Source: Neobacillus niacini
GTDB taxonomy: Bacteria; Bacillota; Bacilli; Bacillales; Cytobacillaceae
Assembly (NCBI RefSeq): GCF_023715415.1
Contig: NZ_JAMBOB010000001.1
Span: forward strand, 124,001 to 188,000
Direction: 5' to 3'
Length of the DNA stretch: 64,000 nt
Numbering within the stretch: position 1 is the stretch's first letter; each line of letters starts with the position of its first letter. This document shows positions 17,331 to 27,209 of the stretch, one piece after another. The notes under the pieces were generated by a model. It was not told the DNA's origin. It was given only the letters and a program-made list of their open reading frames with translations, and ran no database searches. The position numbers were made by a program, and so were the translations under genes.

Positions 17331-19151
17331 TTAAGACGCTTCTTCAAATTGACTATTGTAAAGCTCTGCATAGAAGCCATTTTTCGAAAGTAATTCTTCG
17401 TGATTTCCACTTTCGATTATGTCTCCATCCTTCATCACAAGGATTAAATCCGCATTTTTAATCGTAGATAGTCTGTGTGCAATCACGAATGAGGTTTTGC
17501 CGACAGTCAATTTATCCATTGCCTGCTGTATCAATACTTCAGTGCGAGTATCCACCGAACTTGTCGCCTCATCTAAAATTAGTAATGGTTTATTATCAAC
17601 CATCGCTCGTGCAATGGTGATAAGCTGCTTTTGCCCTGCTGAAAGATTGGCTTTGTCGTCGAGAATCGTATCATATCCTATTGGCAGGGTTTTAATGAAG
17701 TGATGCAGCCCCACTGATTTACAGGCAGCCTCTACTTCTTCATCACTTACACCATGTCTCGAATAGACAATATTTTCTCGAATGGTCCCTTCGAATAGCC
17801 ATGTGTCTTGTAGAACCATACTGAATAGTTCGTGGATGTTTTCCCGAGTAAGTTTGTTAATCGGAACACCGTCAATCAATATTTCGCCGCCATTGTATTC
17901 ATAAAAACGCATTAGCAGGTTTACCAATGTTGTCTTTCCAGCACCTGTTGGCCCGACAATCGCTACTTTTCCCCCTGCTTTAGCTGTTGCCGAAAAGTTG
18001 TTGATAACCATTTTATCTTCACTATAGCCGAAGCGCACATTCTTAAATTCGACATCACCGATTGCTGTTCCAAGCTTTTCACTCTTATCACTTTCATTCG
18101 CAAGCTCTTCTTCTGCAAGAAATTCAAAAACACGTTCACTAGCAGCTGCTGTAGACTGCAGGTTGGTTGCTGCCTGTGCAAGCTGTGAAAGAGGCTGTGT
18201 AAAGAGGCGGACATAGAGCATAAATGCAACAATCACACCAAATGAAATCATATTATTTACGGCAAGAACTGCCCCAACAATACATACCACCACGAAACCA
18301 AAATTACCAACGAACATCATAAGCGGCATCATCAATCCTGACATGAATTGAGATTTCCAAGCGCTCGTATATAGTCTTGTGTTAATTTCATGGAAAGTCT
18401 CCCGCGCTTCTTTCTCTCCGTTATAAACTTTTACAACATTGTGACCTGAATAGATTTCTTCGATATGACCATTCAATTTTCCTAGCTCTTTTTGCTGCTG
18501 TGCAAAGTATCTTTGTGATTTAGAGATAATGAATGTCATCAATCCAAACCCTAAAAAAGTAGACAATATTGCTGCAATCGCCATGATCCAATTTGTGTAG
18601 AACATCATAATAAGGGAGCCGAGAAACATGGTTATCGCTGAAACAAGTGTACTTAAGCTTTGGTTCATCGTTTGCCCAATCATATCAACATCGTTCGTTA
18701 CACGACTAAGTACGTCCCCAGTACTGGTAGAATCAAAGTATTTTAGTGGTAACCGATTGATTTTAGTTGAAAGATCAGATCGTAGATTCTTTGACACACG
18801 CTGGGTGACAGTGGCCATAATGAATCCTTGTATATAGTTAAACAAAAATCCTAATCCATAAAGGAATGCAAGTAGGCTTGCGATATTGAAAACTGCGTCA
18901 AGGTCAATGGTAGACATCATTCCTTCTGTAATGATATCCGTAATCTCACTAAGTAGATCTGGCCCAATAATATTGAAAACGGCTCCTGCCATTGCAAGAA
19001 TTAATGCAATAATAATAGCTGGTAAATACACCTTACAATAGGAAATGAGCTGCCTTATCGTTTTCTTAATATCTTTTGCCTTTCCACCAGGACCGCCTTT
19101 TCCATGGGGAAATACCATGTGATCGCCACTTTTCTGATTTTTCTTAGCCAA
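17331..19151 (-). CDS. ABC exporter half-transporter with catalytic Walker B
   Basis: The 606-aa protein has six N-terminal helices and a C-terminal ATPase domain. Walker A is VGPTGAGKTTL, the Q-loop is MVLQDTW and Walker B is LLILDEATSSVD with a normal catalytic Glu. The signature is LSAGQ instead of LSGGQ. I start at TTG 19151, placed 7 bases after GGAGGAG and overlapping the upstream gene's stop by 8 bases; no well-placed ATG exists. With the upstream gene it forms a heterodimeric multidrug-type exporter (YfiBC/BmrCD class). Its degenerate signature pairs with the partner's degenerate Walker B, giving one weak and one normal ATP site. Confidence 0.9.
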   Translation of the reverse strand: MAKKNQKSGDHMVFPHGKGGPGGKAKDIKKTIRQLISYCKVYLPAIIIALILAMAGAVFNIIGPDLLSEITDIITEGMMSTIDLDAVFNIASLLAFLYGLGFLFNYIQGFIMATVTQRVSKNLRSDLSTKINRLPLKYFDSTSTGDVLSRVTNDVDMIGQTMNQSLSTLVSAITMFLGSLIMMFYTNWIMAIAAILSTFLGFGLMTFIISKSQRYFAQQQKELGKLNGHIEEIYSGHNVVKVYNGEKEARETFHEINTRLYTSAWKSQFMSGLMMPLMMFVGNFGFVVVCIVGAVLAVNNMISFGVIVAFMLYVRLFTQPLSQLAQAATNLQSTAAASERVFEFLAEEELANESDKSEKLGTAIGDVEFKNVRFGYSEDKMVINNFSATAKAGGKVAIVGPTGAGKTTLVNLLMRFYEYNGGEILIDGVPINKLTRENIHELFSMVLQDTWLFEGTIRENIVYSRHGVSDEEVEAACKSVGLHHFIKTLPIGYDTILDDKANLSAGQKQLITIARAMVDNKPLLILDEATSSVDTRTEVLIQQAMDKLTVGKTSFVIAHRLSTIKNADLILVMKDGDIIESGNHEELLSKNGFYAELYNSQFEEAS

Positions 19152-20898
19152 TTTCAAGCTCCTCCTTCGACAACTGAGAATAAGCAATCTCCTGATAAAC
19201 ACTGCAATTTTGCATCAACTCTTCATGTGTTCCAATGCCGACAACTTCGCCATCGTCCAGCACCACGATCCGGTCCGCATCCTTAATAGTACCGATACGC
19301 TGACCCACTATTAACGTGGTGGCATCTTTCGTTTCATTTTTAAGTTTGGAGCGCAGAACTCGATCGGTCTTATAATCAAGTGCTGAAAATGAATCATCGA
19401 AAATATAAATTTCTGGCTGTCTGTAAACTGCCCTTGCGATAGATAATCTTTGTTTCTGTCCCCCAGAAACATTGGTACCTCCTTGAGAAATCGCGGCATT
19501 ATACTGGTTTTCCATTTTCTCGACAAATTCAGTCCCTTGTGAAATATCAACTGCCTTTTTAACTGCTGTTTCATTCGATCCACTGTCCCCATATGCTACA
19601 TTTGTAGTAACTGTACCACTAAACAATATCGCTTTTTGAGATACATAACCGAGCTTTTTACGTAATGATTCCTGGGTATAATTTTTAACATTAACACCAT
19701 CGACTAACACTTCCCCTTCTGTTGCATCAAAATAGCGGGGAATTAGGTTGAGTAGTGTACTTTTACCACTGCCTGTTGAGCCAATAAATGCTACCGTTTC
19801 ACCCTTACTAGCCTTGAAACTAACATTGCGGAGGATATATTCTGCTGCGTCAGGATATTTAAAACTTACATTTCGGAACTCAACTTCTCCAGAAAGACCT
19901 TTATTCCCATCTGTCACGTTTCCATCAATAATTTTTGCTTTGGTATCAAGTACTTCTAGAATTCGTTTTGCAGAAACGGCAGCGCGGGGAAGCATGATAA
20001 ATACAAATGAAAGCATCATAAAGGCCATAATTACCTGCATGGCATAGGATGAAAAAACAACCATATCTGAGAACAAGAATAATCGATCCGGTAGTGCTGC
20101 AGCATTAATTAGCACTGCACCAATCCAATAGATTGCAAGACTCATACCTGACATGATGATTCCCATCGTCGGCATTATTAAGGCCATTGCTCGGCTGGTG
20201 AAAAGATTTGTATTTGTAAGCGCATTGTTGGCTACTTCAAATTTCTTTTCCTGATAATTGCCGGCATTGTAGGCCTGCACAACCCGAATGCCCGTCAAGT
20301 TTTCCCTTGTTACACGATTCAAGTTATCGGTTAAACTCTGAATTATTTTGAATTTTGGCAATGCAACAAAAATAAGAATAGACAACATCATAATTAGAAA
20401 TAATACAGCAAAACCAGTTGCAGCTGTCCATTGCCAGCTCTTCCCCATCATTTTCATGATTGCCCAAACAGCTAGAATGGGAGCCTTTACGATTACTTGT
20501 AATCCCATTGAAATGAGGAGTTGAATCTGAGTAATATCGTTGGTTGAGCGGGTAATTAGACTTGGTGTTGAGAAGCCATTGATTTCTTCGATTGAAAAAG
20601 ACATCGTCTTCTCGAATACCATAGCCCTGAGACGAACAGAAAAACCAGCTGCGACTTTGGCTGCAAAGAAGCCAACAATGATGGATGCAATCACGCTACC
20701 TATGGCACACAGAAGCATATAACCGCCTTGAACGAGCACATCACTCATCTTACTTCCTTCTGTCTGTACAAGTATGGTAATTTCATGAATATAATCAGGC
20801 AGTTTCAAATCAAGATACACCTGTGTCACTATAAATACCAAACTGCACAGTATTAACAGGTAATCTTTTTTCTGTAAATACTTAAAAATTTTCAGCAT
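19144..20898 (-). CDS. ABC exporter half-transporter with degenerate Walker B
   Basis: The 584-aa protein has six membrane helices (about residues 15–310) and an ATPase domain. Walker A is IGSTGSGKSTL and the signature is VSGGQKQRLS. Walker B reads IYIFDDSFSALD, so Asp replaces the catalytic Glu. This is the hallmark of the non-catalytic partner in heterodimeric exporters such as BmrCD, LmrCD or TM287/288. It is the first exporter gene after the MarR gene and overlaps the second by 8 bases. AGGAGGG precedes the ATG, and a MarR-type operator lies 30 bp upstream. Confidence 0.9.
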   Translation of the reverse strand: MLKIFKYLQKKDYLLILCSLVFIVTQVYLDLKLPDYIHEITILVQTEGSKMSDVLVQGGYMLLCAIGSVIASIIVGFFAAKVAAGFSVRLRAMVFEKTMSFSIEEINGFSTPSLITRSTNDITQIQLLISMGLQVIVKAPILAVWAIMKMMGKSWQWTAATGFAVLFLIMMLSILIFVALPKFKIIQSLTDNLNRVTRENLTGIRVVQAYNAGNYQEKKFEVANNALTNTNLFTSRAMALIMPTMGIIMSGMSLAIYWIGAVLINAAALPDRLFLFSDMVVFSSYAMQVIMAFMMLSFVFIMLPRAAVSAKRILEVLDTKAKIIDGNVTDGNKGLSGEVEFRNVSFKYPDAAEYILRNVSFKASKGETVAFIGSTGSGKSTLLNLIPRYFDATEGEVLVDGVNVKNYTQESLRKKLGYVSQKAILFSGTVTTNVAYGDSGSNETAVKKAVDISQGTEFVEKMENQYNAAISQGGTNVSGGQKQRLSIARAVYRQPEIYIFDDSFSALDYKTDRVLRSKLKNETKDATTLIVGQRIGTIKDADRIVVLDDGEVVGIGTHEELMQNCSVYQEIAYSQLSKEELEIG

Positions 20899-20930
20899 GT
20901 ATATCCCTCCTGTGAACTGTTTGCATTAAA

Positions 20931-20948
20931 CCTAATAGTGTTAGATAC
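20931..20948. promoter_or_regulatory. Second MarR-type operator, ahead of exporter genes
   Basis: On the minus strand it reads GTATCTAACACTATTAGG, which differs from the core of the perfect palindrome at 21436–21460 by one base plus the outer end. It lies between the marR stop and the exporter start. Confidence 0.65.
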
Positions 20949-20972
20949 TTTTTCGAAAAATAGGCAGACCAG

Positions 20973-21419
20973 CTATTCATGCCTGCATTCTTTATCATTC
21001 ATTTCGTTGGTAATATCCTTTATACGTTTAATAATTCGAATTAATTCCTGAGAATCTTTTTCACCAAGTATTTGAAGTGTTTGCTGCATCATCGAAATCA
21101 GTTTATTATATTCTTCCATCATGAAGCTCTTACCCGGTTCCGTTATCGTTACAATAACCATTCGTTTGTCATTTTCATCCCTGTTTCGTTCAATAAATCC
21201 TTTTTTGGCTAAACTGTTAAGGGCGGAAGCGACACGAGGTGTGGTGAGATCTAGCTTCTCACTTAGATCACCTGATGGAACCCCGTTTTTTCCAAAAGTA
21301 AGATACCCTAATATTCTTCTCTCTCCATGAGATAGATCGTCAACTTTTTTCTGAAACGGCAGTTTAGCTGTCCTAGTCATAATATGAAACAGTTCTTCCG
21401 CCAACGCTTTGTAATTCAT
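20973..21419 (-). CDS. MarR-family repressor of the ABC exporter
   Basis: The 148-aa protein has the MarR winged helix: GDLSEKLDLTTPRVASALNSLAKKGFIER (about residues 50–80) is the recognition helix region, followed by the wing DENDKRMVIVTIT. MarR proteins are dimers released from DNA by phenolic or drug-like ligands. The palindrome at 21436–21460 lies directly upstream of its start and a near-copy lies after its stop, ahead of the exporter pair. This implies autoregulation plus direct control of the exporter. GAAGGGG precedes the ATG. Confidence 0.92.
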   Translation of the reverse strand: MNYKALAEELFHIMTRTAKLPFQKKVDDLSHGERRILGYLTFGKNGVPSGDLSEKLDLTTPRVASALNSLAKKGFIERNRDENDKRMVIVTITEPGKSFMMEEYNKLISMMQQTLQILGEKDSQELIRIIKRIKDITNEMNDKECRHE

Positions 21420-21435
21420 TTACAAACCCCTTCCG

Positions 21436-21460
21436 AAATATCTAATACTATTAGATATTT
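21436..21460. promoter_or_regulatory. Perfect 25-bp palindrome, MarR operator
   Basis: Two 12-bp arms (AAATATCTAATA and its exact complement) surround a central C. It is placed 17 bp upstream of the marR start, where it would cover the promoter. Confidence 0.8.
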
Positions 21461-21866
21461 TATTCAATATGAAAAACTTTGTCAAGAATTTGAAACTCCT
21501 GTATGAAAGTACTAAGTGGTAATTTATTATTAATAAAGCAATTGATTGGCTGAACAATTTGTTCACTCAATCAATTGCTACTTCAACCAATTTCTTAATA
21601 TAAATATACTATTAATCTTTGGAGTATATATTTATATTCATTGAGTATTTAATAAGCGTGTGGGACAAAAGCATAGTTAGCATTGAAATAAAGAGTTATA
21701 TTACTTTATCTTGGGCAGTGGACAGGAATTTGCAGAGGCGCACGACACAAAATCGTGTCCCTTTCAATGTATAATAAGGTCGAACGCAAAAGGACATTTT
21801 TTATAAGCTAGCTTTGCTTTAAACTGCACAAAACAGCCATAATCACTTTTTTATTGCCATATTCCA
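21461..21866. other. Intergenic stretch with long hairpin
   Basis: No gene is supported. A 43-base stem-loop lies at 21537–21579 (AGCAATTGATTG/CAATCAATTGCT outer arms, inner TGAAC/GTTCA) without a T-tail. AT-rich DNA and a weak GACAC/GTGTC hairpin near 21743–21759 follow. The region lies downstream of the arabinofuranosidase gene and may hold its terminator. Confidence 0.45.
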
Positions 21867-23357
21867 TTACTGAACATTAACAACAAGAACTGACATAGGA
21901 GGCATATCTATTGTTAGTTCATTATTTTCTAATGTAAAATCATTAAAGCTTGTAGGCATAACCGTATCCGGCTGTTCAAACGTATTGTGATCGTTTATAT
22001 TTATTGATGTTAAAATCGTCGCTGTTACATTTTGAATTACCTTCGTGCTCATACCCTGTAGTTCAACTGTTACAGTCGAGCTCTTTGTATTATCTAAATT
22101 ACATAAACTGATATTTACATCACCATTTCCGGCTTTTGATGCGGAAACATGTACAGAAGGTATTTTTTCAGAGTTTCTTTCATAGTCGATAATGTTAGAA
22201 TCAACTGCTAATAGAGCCGCATTTTGGTGTACTTTATACATGTCAAACACATGGTAGGTAGGTGTTAAAATCAGTTTTTCCCCTTCTGTTAATACCATTG
22301 CTTGAAGTACATTTACTGTTTGAGCGATGTTTGCCATTTGAACTCGATCACAGTGATTATTAAATATATTTAATGTAATACCTGCTACAAGCGCATCACG
22401 AATTGTATTCTGCTGATATAAAAACCCTGGGTTTGTTCCTGGCTCTACATCGAACCATGTACCCCATTCATCTACGATCAATCCTACCCGCTTTTCTGGG
22501 TCGTATTTATCCATGATTGTAGAATGATTCGTTACTAACTGATCCATAAAAAGTGATTTTTTCATTGTTGTAAACCATTCATCTTCAGTAAAATCAGTCG
22601 CTGAACCTTTGGCTGTCCAAGTTTCACCAGGAACCGTATAATAGTGAAGACTTAAACCATTCATATAACGGCCGGCCTCACTCATTAAAACTTCTGTCCA
22701 CTTGTAATCGGCTACATTTGCACCACCGGCAATTTTATAAATCTTATTAACTCCATAATTACGTACGTATGTTTGGAACTGACGATATAGGTCTGCATAA
22801 TACTCTGGTCGCATATTACCACCACAACCCCAGTTTTCATTTCCAACTCCAAAGTAAGTTAATTTCCATGGTTCCTCTCTACCATTTTCCTTACGCCAGT
22901 TTGCCATTGGAGATTCACCATTGAAAGTCATGTATTCAACCCATTCAGACATTTCTTGAACTGTTCCGCTACCTACGTTTCCGCAGATGTATGGTTCAGC
23001 CCTAAGTAGTTCGCAAAGTAGCATAAATTCATGTGTACCAAAATGGTTATTTTCAACGACTCCGCCCCAGTGAGTATTAACCATTCTTTTTCTCTCTTCA
23101 CGAGGACCTACTCCATCTTTCCAATGATATTCATCTGCAAAGCAACCACCAGGCCAGCGTAATACTGGGATGTTAATTTGTTTCAGAGCTTCTAGGACAT
23201 CATCTCGAATCCCTTGTGTATTTGGAATTGGTGAATCTTCACCTACCCAAATTCCTTCATAAATACAACGTCCTAAATGTTCAGCAAAGTGACCATATAT
23301 ATTTTTATTAATTGTTCCTTGTTCGATATCTGCATTTACAATAATTTTATTTTCCAT
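21867..23357 (-). CDS. abfA: GH51 alpha-L-arabinofuranosidase
   Basis: The 496-aa protein matches the GH51 length and motifs. They are an N-terminal [18 protein letters not shown] (about residues 21–38), [27 protein letters not shown] with the acid/base Glu (about 175) and [11 protein letters not shown] with the nucleophile Glu (about 294). It removes arabinose from short arabinan or arabinoxylan oligosaccharides in the cytosol. It is last in the operon behind the sugar ABC importer, consistent with intracellular processing of the imported oligomer. GGAAGGTG precedes the ATG. A decayed copy lies at 34873–35310. Confidence 0.95.
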   Translation of the reverse strand: MENKIIVNADIEQGTINKNIYGHFAEHLGRCIYEGIWVGEDSPIPNTQGIRDDVLEALKQINIPVLRWPGGCFADEYHWKDGVGPREERKRMVNTHWGGVVENNHFGTHEFMLLCELLRAEPYICGNVGSGTVQEMSEWVEYMTFNGESPMANWRKENGREEPWKLTYFGVGNENWGCGGNMRPEYYADLYRQFQTYVRNYGVNKIYKIAGGANVADYKWTEVLMSEAGRYMNGLSLHYYTVPGETWTAKGSATDFTEDEWFTTMKKSLFMDQLVTNHSTIMDKYDPEKRVGLIVDEWGTWFDVEPGTNPGFLYQQNTIRDALVAGITLNIFNNHCDRVQMANIAQTVNVLQAMVLTEGEKLILTPTYHVFDMYKVHQNAALLAVDSNIIDYERNSEKIPSVHVSASKAGNGDVNISLCNLDNTKSSTVTVELQGMSTKVIQNVTATILTSININDHNTFEQPDTVMPTSFNDFTLENNELTIDMPPMSVLVVNVQ

Positions 23358-23436
23358 TTTTACACCTTCCTAAATATATAGTAAATAAATTCTTTCATTT
23401 ATTGCTTTGAAGAAATTCTCTAGATTTTCTCTGTCA

Positions 23437-24312
23437 TTAGCCTTTCACACCACCAATAACAATGCCCTTTACAAAATATTTCTGTAAAAATGGGTAAACG
23501 ATTAAAATTGGTAAACAACCTAAGAAAATTTGCGCCGATTTCAACGTGCGATCTGAAATTTCTGATAAACTCTCTAAATCACTTGAACCGATCATACTTA
23601 AATCTCGTTGGATGACGACAGTTTGTAAAAAGCTTTGCAATGGGTAATTTTCTGGACTATTCATTAAAATTAATCCATCAAACCAACTATTCCAATGCAT
23701 AACAAGAGAGAACAGGGTAATCGTTGCAAGAACGGGTAAGGATAGAGGAATATATATTTTCCATAATATTGTCCAATGCCCTGCCCCATCCACATGTGCA
23801 GCTTCATCCATTTCTTTTGGTAATTGTCTAAAGAAATTGATTAACAGGATTACATTAAATACTGGTACAGCATTTGGTAATACTAAAGCCCAGATTGTAT
23901 CTAGCAACTGAAGTTCTTTAATAACTATGTACCAAGGTATTAATCCTCCATGAAAGATCATGGTCATAAATAAAAACCAGGCAAGAAATGTTCTTGGTTT
24001 AAATTGTTTTGTTTCTCGTGATAGCGGGTATGCTAGTAACACAGTGAGTAAAAAATTAATTAATCCTCCTAGGATCACTCGTTGAAAAGAGACAAACATC
24101 GATTGCCAAAATTCAGCTTTTGCTGCTACATACTGGTAGGAACTTAAGGTAAATTCTACCGGCCATAGCTTTACAAGGCCAGCTGATGCTGCCGAGCTTG
24201 AGCTAAATGAGAGAGCTAACACATGGACCAGTGGGAAAATACATAATAGCGATAATAAAATCAAAAATATATAATTAAACCATGTAAAATATTTATAACC
24301 TTTCGTTTCCAA
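23437..24312 (-). CDS. Carbohydrate ABC importer permease (LplC/MalG type)
   Basis: The 291-aa protein has six hydrophobic segments and the EAA loop DEAAHVDGAGHWTILWKIYIPLSLP (about residues 175–199, quoted in part). This is the LplC/YtcP subgroup that pairs with LplB and a large lipoprotein binding protein. I use TTG 24312, which is 7 bases after GGGGGG and leaves a 13-bp gap to the upstream permease; an ATG at 24348 would overlap that gene and lacks a site. It closes the importer before abfA. Confidence 0.92.
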   Translation of the reverse strand: METKGYKYFTWFNYIFLILLSLLCIFPLVHVLALSFSSSSAASAGLVKLWPVEFTLSSYQYVAAKAEFWQSMFVSFQRVILGGLINFLLTVLLAYPLSRETKQFKPRTFLAWFLFMTMIFHGGLIPWYIVIKELQLLDTIWALVLPNAVPVFNVILLINFFRQLPKEMDEAAHVDGAGHWTILWKIYIPLSLPVLATITLFSLVMHWNSWFDGLILMNSPENYPLQSFLQTVVIQRDLSMIGSSDLESLSEISDRTLKSAQIFLGCLPILIVYPFLQKYFVKGIVIGGVKG

Positions 24313-24325
24313 ACCAGTTCCCCCC

Positions 24326-25216
24326 TTAGAAGATTCGATAATTAGCAAAACGATATGCTAGATAATAAGAAACAGTCACTAATATACATGAAACTACTGA
24401 TTTAAATAAACCTACTGCAGTAGCAACTCCATATTGTGCTTCCAACAAACCAATCCTATAAACGAACGTATCGATGATATCTCCACTTTCATATACTTGA
24501 GTACTATATAGGTTAAATACCTGGTCAAAGCCTGCATTTAAAATATTTCCTAAGCTTAATACCCCTAATAAAACAATTGTCATTCTCAATCCAGGTAATG
24601 TAACATGAAGCGTTTGTTTAAATCGGTTCGCACCGTCCATTTTTGCTGCTTCATATAACTCGGGGTTAATTCCTGTTATTGCGGCAAGATAGATAATAGT
24701 ACCGAAACCAAACTCCTTCCAAATTTCGGAACCAACTAAAGTAACCGGAAACCACGTATTGCTGCCTAGGAAAAATATAGGTTCAATTCCTACTAATCCT
24801 AAAATCATATTTATTATCCCTTGTGACGGCGAAAGAATATCGATTAAAATACCACCAAGGACTACCCAAGATAGAAAGTGTGGAAGATAGATTGTAGTCT
24901 GAATTGATTTCTTTAAAGTCATATGTCTAACTTCATTAATTAATATTGCTACAATGATTGGAACTATTAGACCAAAAATGATTTTAAGGGTTGCAATATA
25001 CAAAGTATTCCAAAGAACACGCATTGTATTAGGCAACTCTAGAACATATCTAAAATTATCGAGCCCTACCCATGTTTGGTCTCCGAATAATCCCTTTGCT
25101 GGAATAAACTGTTGAAATGCCATCAAGATACCTACCATGGGGCCATATGAAAAGATAAGAACTAATATAACTCCAGGTAGTACCATTAGATAAAGTGGTC
25201 CTTGTGATACTTTCAA
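24326..25216 (-). CDS. Carbohydrate ABC importer permease (LplB type)
   Basis: The 296-aa permease has six helices and the EAA loop YEAAKMDGANRFKQTLHVTLPG (about residues 185–206, quoted in part). The N-terminus LMVLPGVILVLIFSYGPMVGI is typical of LplB/YtcP-partner permeases. The start is TTG at 25216 with GGGGG nine bases upstream. It lies between the binding protein and the LplC-type permease. No ATPase gene is present, so a shared MsmX-type ATPase elsewhere probably energises it, as in Bacillus. Confidence 0.92.
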   Translation of the reverse strand: MKVSQGPLYLMVLPGVILVLIFSYGPMVGILMAFQQFIPAKGLFGDQTWVGLDNFRYVLELPNTMRVLWNTLYIATLKIIFGLIVPIIVAILINEVRHMTLKKSIQTTIYLPHFLSWVVLGGILIDILSPSQGIINMILGLVGIEPIFFLGSNTWFPVTLVGSEIWKEFGFGTIIYLAAITGINPELYEAAKMDGANRFKQTLHVTLPGLRMTIVLLGVLSLGNILNAGFDQVFNLYSTQVYESGDIIDTFVYRIGLLEAQYGVATAVGLFKSVVSCILVTVSYYLAYRFANYRIF

Positions 25217-25281
25217 TCCTCATTTCCCCCTTCTTCTTTTATACGGTGTAAGAAATTTTATTCTTTATTTACTTTTATGAA

Positions 25282-25318
25282 GAAGAGGAAAGCAGATAGA
25301 GCCTTTGCTTTCCTCTTC
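25282..25318 (-). terminator. Intercistronic stem-loop after binding-protein gene
   Basis: A perfect 13-bp stem GAAGAGGAAAGCA/TGCTTTCCTCTTC has no strong U-tract. It sits between the binding protein stop and the permease start, as expected for a partial terminator or mRNA-stabilising hairpin that keeps binding protein above permease levels. Confidence 0.6.
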
Positions 25319-25331
25319 CTAAAATTAATAA

Positions 25332-27002
25332 TTACTTAATACTTTTGTACCATCCATTAACTTCCTTTGTAATTTGTTCCCCGCCTAGTGCCTTCCAATC
25401 TTTAACAAATTTATCAAAGGTACTAATATCAGCAGATCCTAAAATAATTTTGGTGAATACTTCATTTTGAAGCTGTTCTAACGTTGCTTGTTTTTGTGTC
25501 ATTGTAGCTGTTGGAGCACCATTAAATTCATTTCTCATGAACAAATCTTTGTCCTTGTATTCTTTCATAATTCCAAACACACCGTCAGCACCATAAATTC
25601 GTTCCCAGCCCCACATCGTTTGGTCACCATCTTCATGACTTTTCACACGGTCATAAACAACTTTCGCTTCTCCCGTTAGCTGATCAGTCGTACCATTGTC
25701 TACGGCTTCACGAATCGATAAAAATGCTTCTAAATTTTTCATTGGTGGGCTTGGAGTTGGAGGTGACATTTTCCATGTTCCTTCAGCACCCTCTGGTAAA
25801 TAGTATTTGTCAAATTCAGCGGTTTCTCCCCAGTTCTTCTCGACAAAACCATTAAACATTTTCACAATGGCTTCTGGATGTTTTACACCTTTTTTCACAG
25901 CCCACCAAGAAGTTGTTCCTAGTGTAATTTGAGGTCTAGCAGGTTGATTATCGACAGAAACAAGCGGGAATGCCTTCCATTGGGCAGATGAATCTTGATC
26001 ACGATTTGATTGTAATGGCCATAGCGATGTCCATTGTTGGCCAAAGTGAAGACCATTTTTACCTGAAGCTGGATCTTCTGCTACTTTTCCTCCTGGCTTA
26101 ACACCAAACTCTTTATCAATTTGTCCATCTTTAAACATATCTTGTAAGGCCTTTAATGCCTTCTTCATTTCTGGTTGAATCGACCCATAAACAAGTTTTC
26201 CACCGTCGTCTTTGATCCAGATGTTTGGATATGCATGGTAACCATTAAAAAATCCGGTAAGACCTGCGTAACCATCCCAAAGGTCTTTTGTCACTGCTAA
26301 ACCAGTAGTATCATTTTTTCCATTGCTGTCAGGATCTTGTTTTGCAAATGCTTCAGAAATTTTCAACACATCATCCATCGTTTTCGGCTCAGGTAATCCT
26401 AATTTTTCTAACCAATCTGTACGAACCCAAATAAAATGAGCTCTGTCGATTGAAGAATCTATATTTGGTAACCCAAAAAGTTTCCCATCAATAGTTGCTG
26501 CATCAAATGGACCTGTGCCATCAGCGGTTAGTACTTCCTTTGTCAATGGTGCAGCATAACCTTCATAAATCTTTGATAAATCCATTACCATATCAGCGTC
26601 TACCAACTGCTTTAATTGGGTAGGAGTAACATTAATAAATTCTGGAATATCTCCTGAAGCTAATGTAACGTTCATTTTTTGATCAAATTGATCGCCAACT
26701 GGTGCAATCCATTCATATTTAACATTGATACCTAGTTCATCTCGGTAATAATCCAACCAAACATTATCTTTCACTGTTTCTCCCTCTAATAATTTGAGAG
26801 TTTCGTCAACGGATCGTACAAATGTAGCTTCAATTACAGGGTCATATTTTCCAAGTGGATCTCCATTTTCTGCAATGGATACATCTCCTGAATCTTCAGA
26901 ACCTTCATTAGCATCACCTGATGTACTAGAATCTGAACAGCCTGTCATAATTAAGCTAAACGCAAGTAGAATCATAAAGAACACTTTCAAACCTTTAGAC
27001 AA
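25332..27002 (-). CDS. Sugar-binding lipoprotein (LplA-type)
   Basis: The 556-aa protein has a lipoprotein signal peptide (SLIMTGCSDSS, lipid-modified Cys at about 22), then a Gly/Ser/Asp-rich linker and a large extracellular solute-binding fold. Length and N-terminus match LplA-type binding proteins for plant-cell-wall oligosaccharides. The start is TTG at 27002 with AGGGGG eight bases upstream. It is first in the importer–abfA operon, downstream of a cre box (27025–27039) and a strong terminator. Ligand inferred from neighbours: arabinose- or xylose-containing oligomers. Confidence 0.92.
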   Translation of the reverse strand: MSKGLKVFFMILLAFSLIMTGCSDSSTSGDANEGSEDSGDVSIAENGDPLGKYDPVIEATFVRSVDETLKLLEGETVKDNVWLDYYRDELGINVKYEWIAPVGDQFDQKMNVTLASGDIPEFINVTPTQLKQLVDADMVMDLSKIYEGYAAPLTKEVLTADGTGPFDAATIDGKLFGLPNIDSSIDRAHFIWVRTDWLEKLGLPEPKTMDDVLKISEAFAKQDPDSNGKNDTTGLAVTKDLWDGYAGLTGFFNGYHAYPNIWIKDDGGKLVYGSIQPEMKKALKALQDMFKDGQIDKEFGVKPGGKVAEDPASGKNGLHFGQQWTSLWPLQSNRDQDSSAQWKAFPLVSVDNQPARPQITLGTTSWWAVKKGVKHPEAIVKMFNGFVEKNWGETAEFDKYYLPEGAEGTWKMSPPTPSPPMKNLEAFLSIREAVDNGTTDQLTGEAKVVYDRVKSHEDGDQTMWGWERIYGADGVFGIMKEYKDKDLFMRNEFNGAPTATMTQKQATLEQLQNEVFTKIILGSADISTFDKFVKDWKALGGEQITKEVNGWYKSIK

Positions 27003-27024
27003 GTGAATTTCCCCCTAATATTTA

Positions 27025-27039
27025 TTGCAAGCGCTTACT
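27025..27039 (-). promoter_or_regulatory. CcpA cre box upstream of the importer operon
   Basis: TTGCAAGCGCTTACT fits the relaxed cre consensus WTGNAANCGNWNNCW at every position. It lies 23 bp upstream of the binding-protein start, where CcpA would block transcription when glucose is present. Confidence 0.75.
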
Positions 27040-27148
27040 ATATCTTAATTATCGAATGTCTTACTAGATAAATCTATATTAGTTTGTTGTCATTTATAAA
27101 CTTATCTTGCCATCTTAATTACCGATATAAATATCTCAAAAAAAAAAG

Positions 27149-27190
27149 ATGTTGTTCTACTCGGTTTACTAAAACCGTTTTAAACAACAT
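27149..27190 (-). terminator. Strong terminator after YesN-type gene
   Basis: The arms ATGTTGTT/AACAACAT and CGGTTT/AAACCG form a long stem followed by about ten T residues on the minus strand. It separates the two-component genes from the importer operon. Confidence 0.85.
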
Positions 27191-27209
27191 TTTAAAAAAA
27201 CAGCCTATT

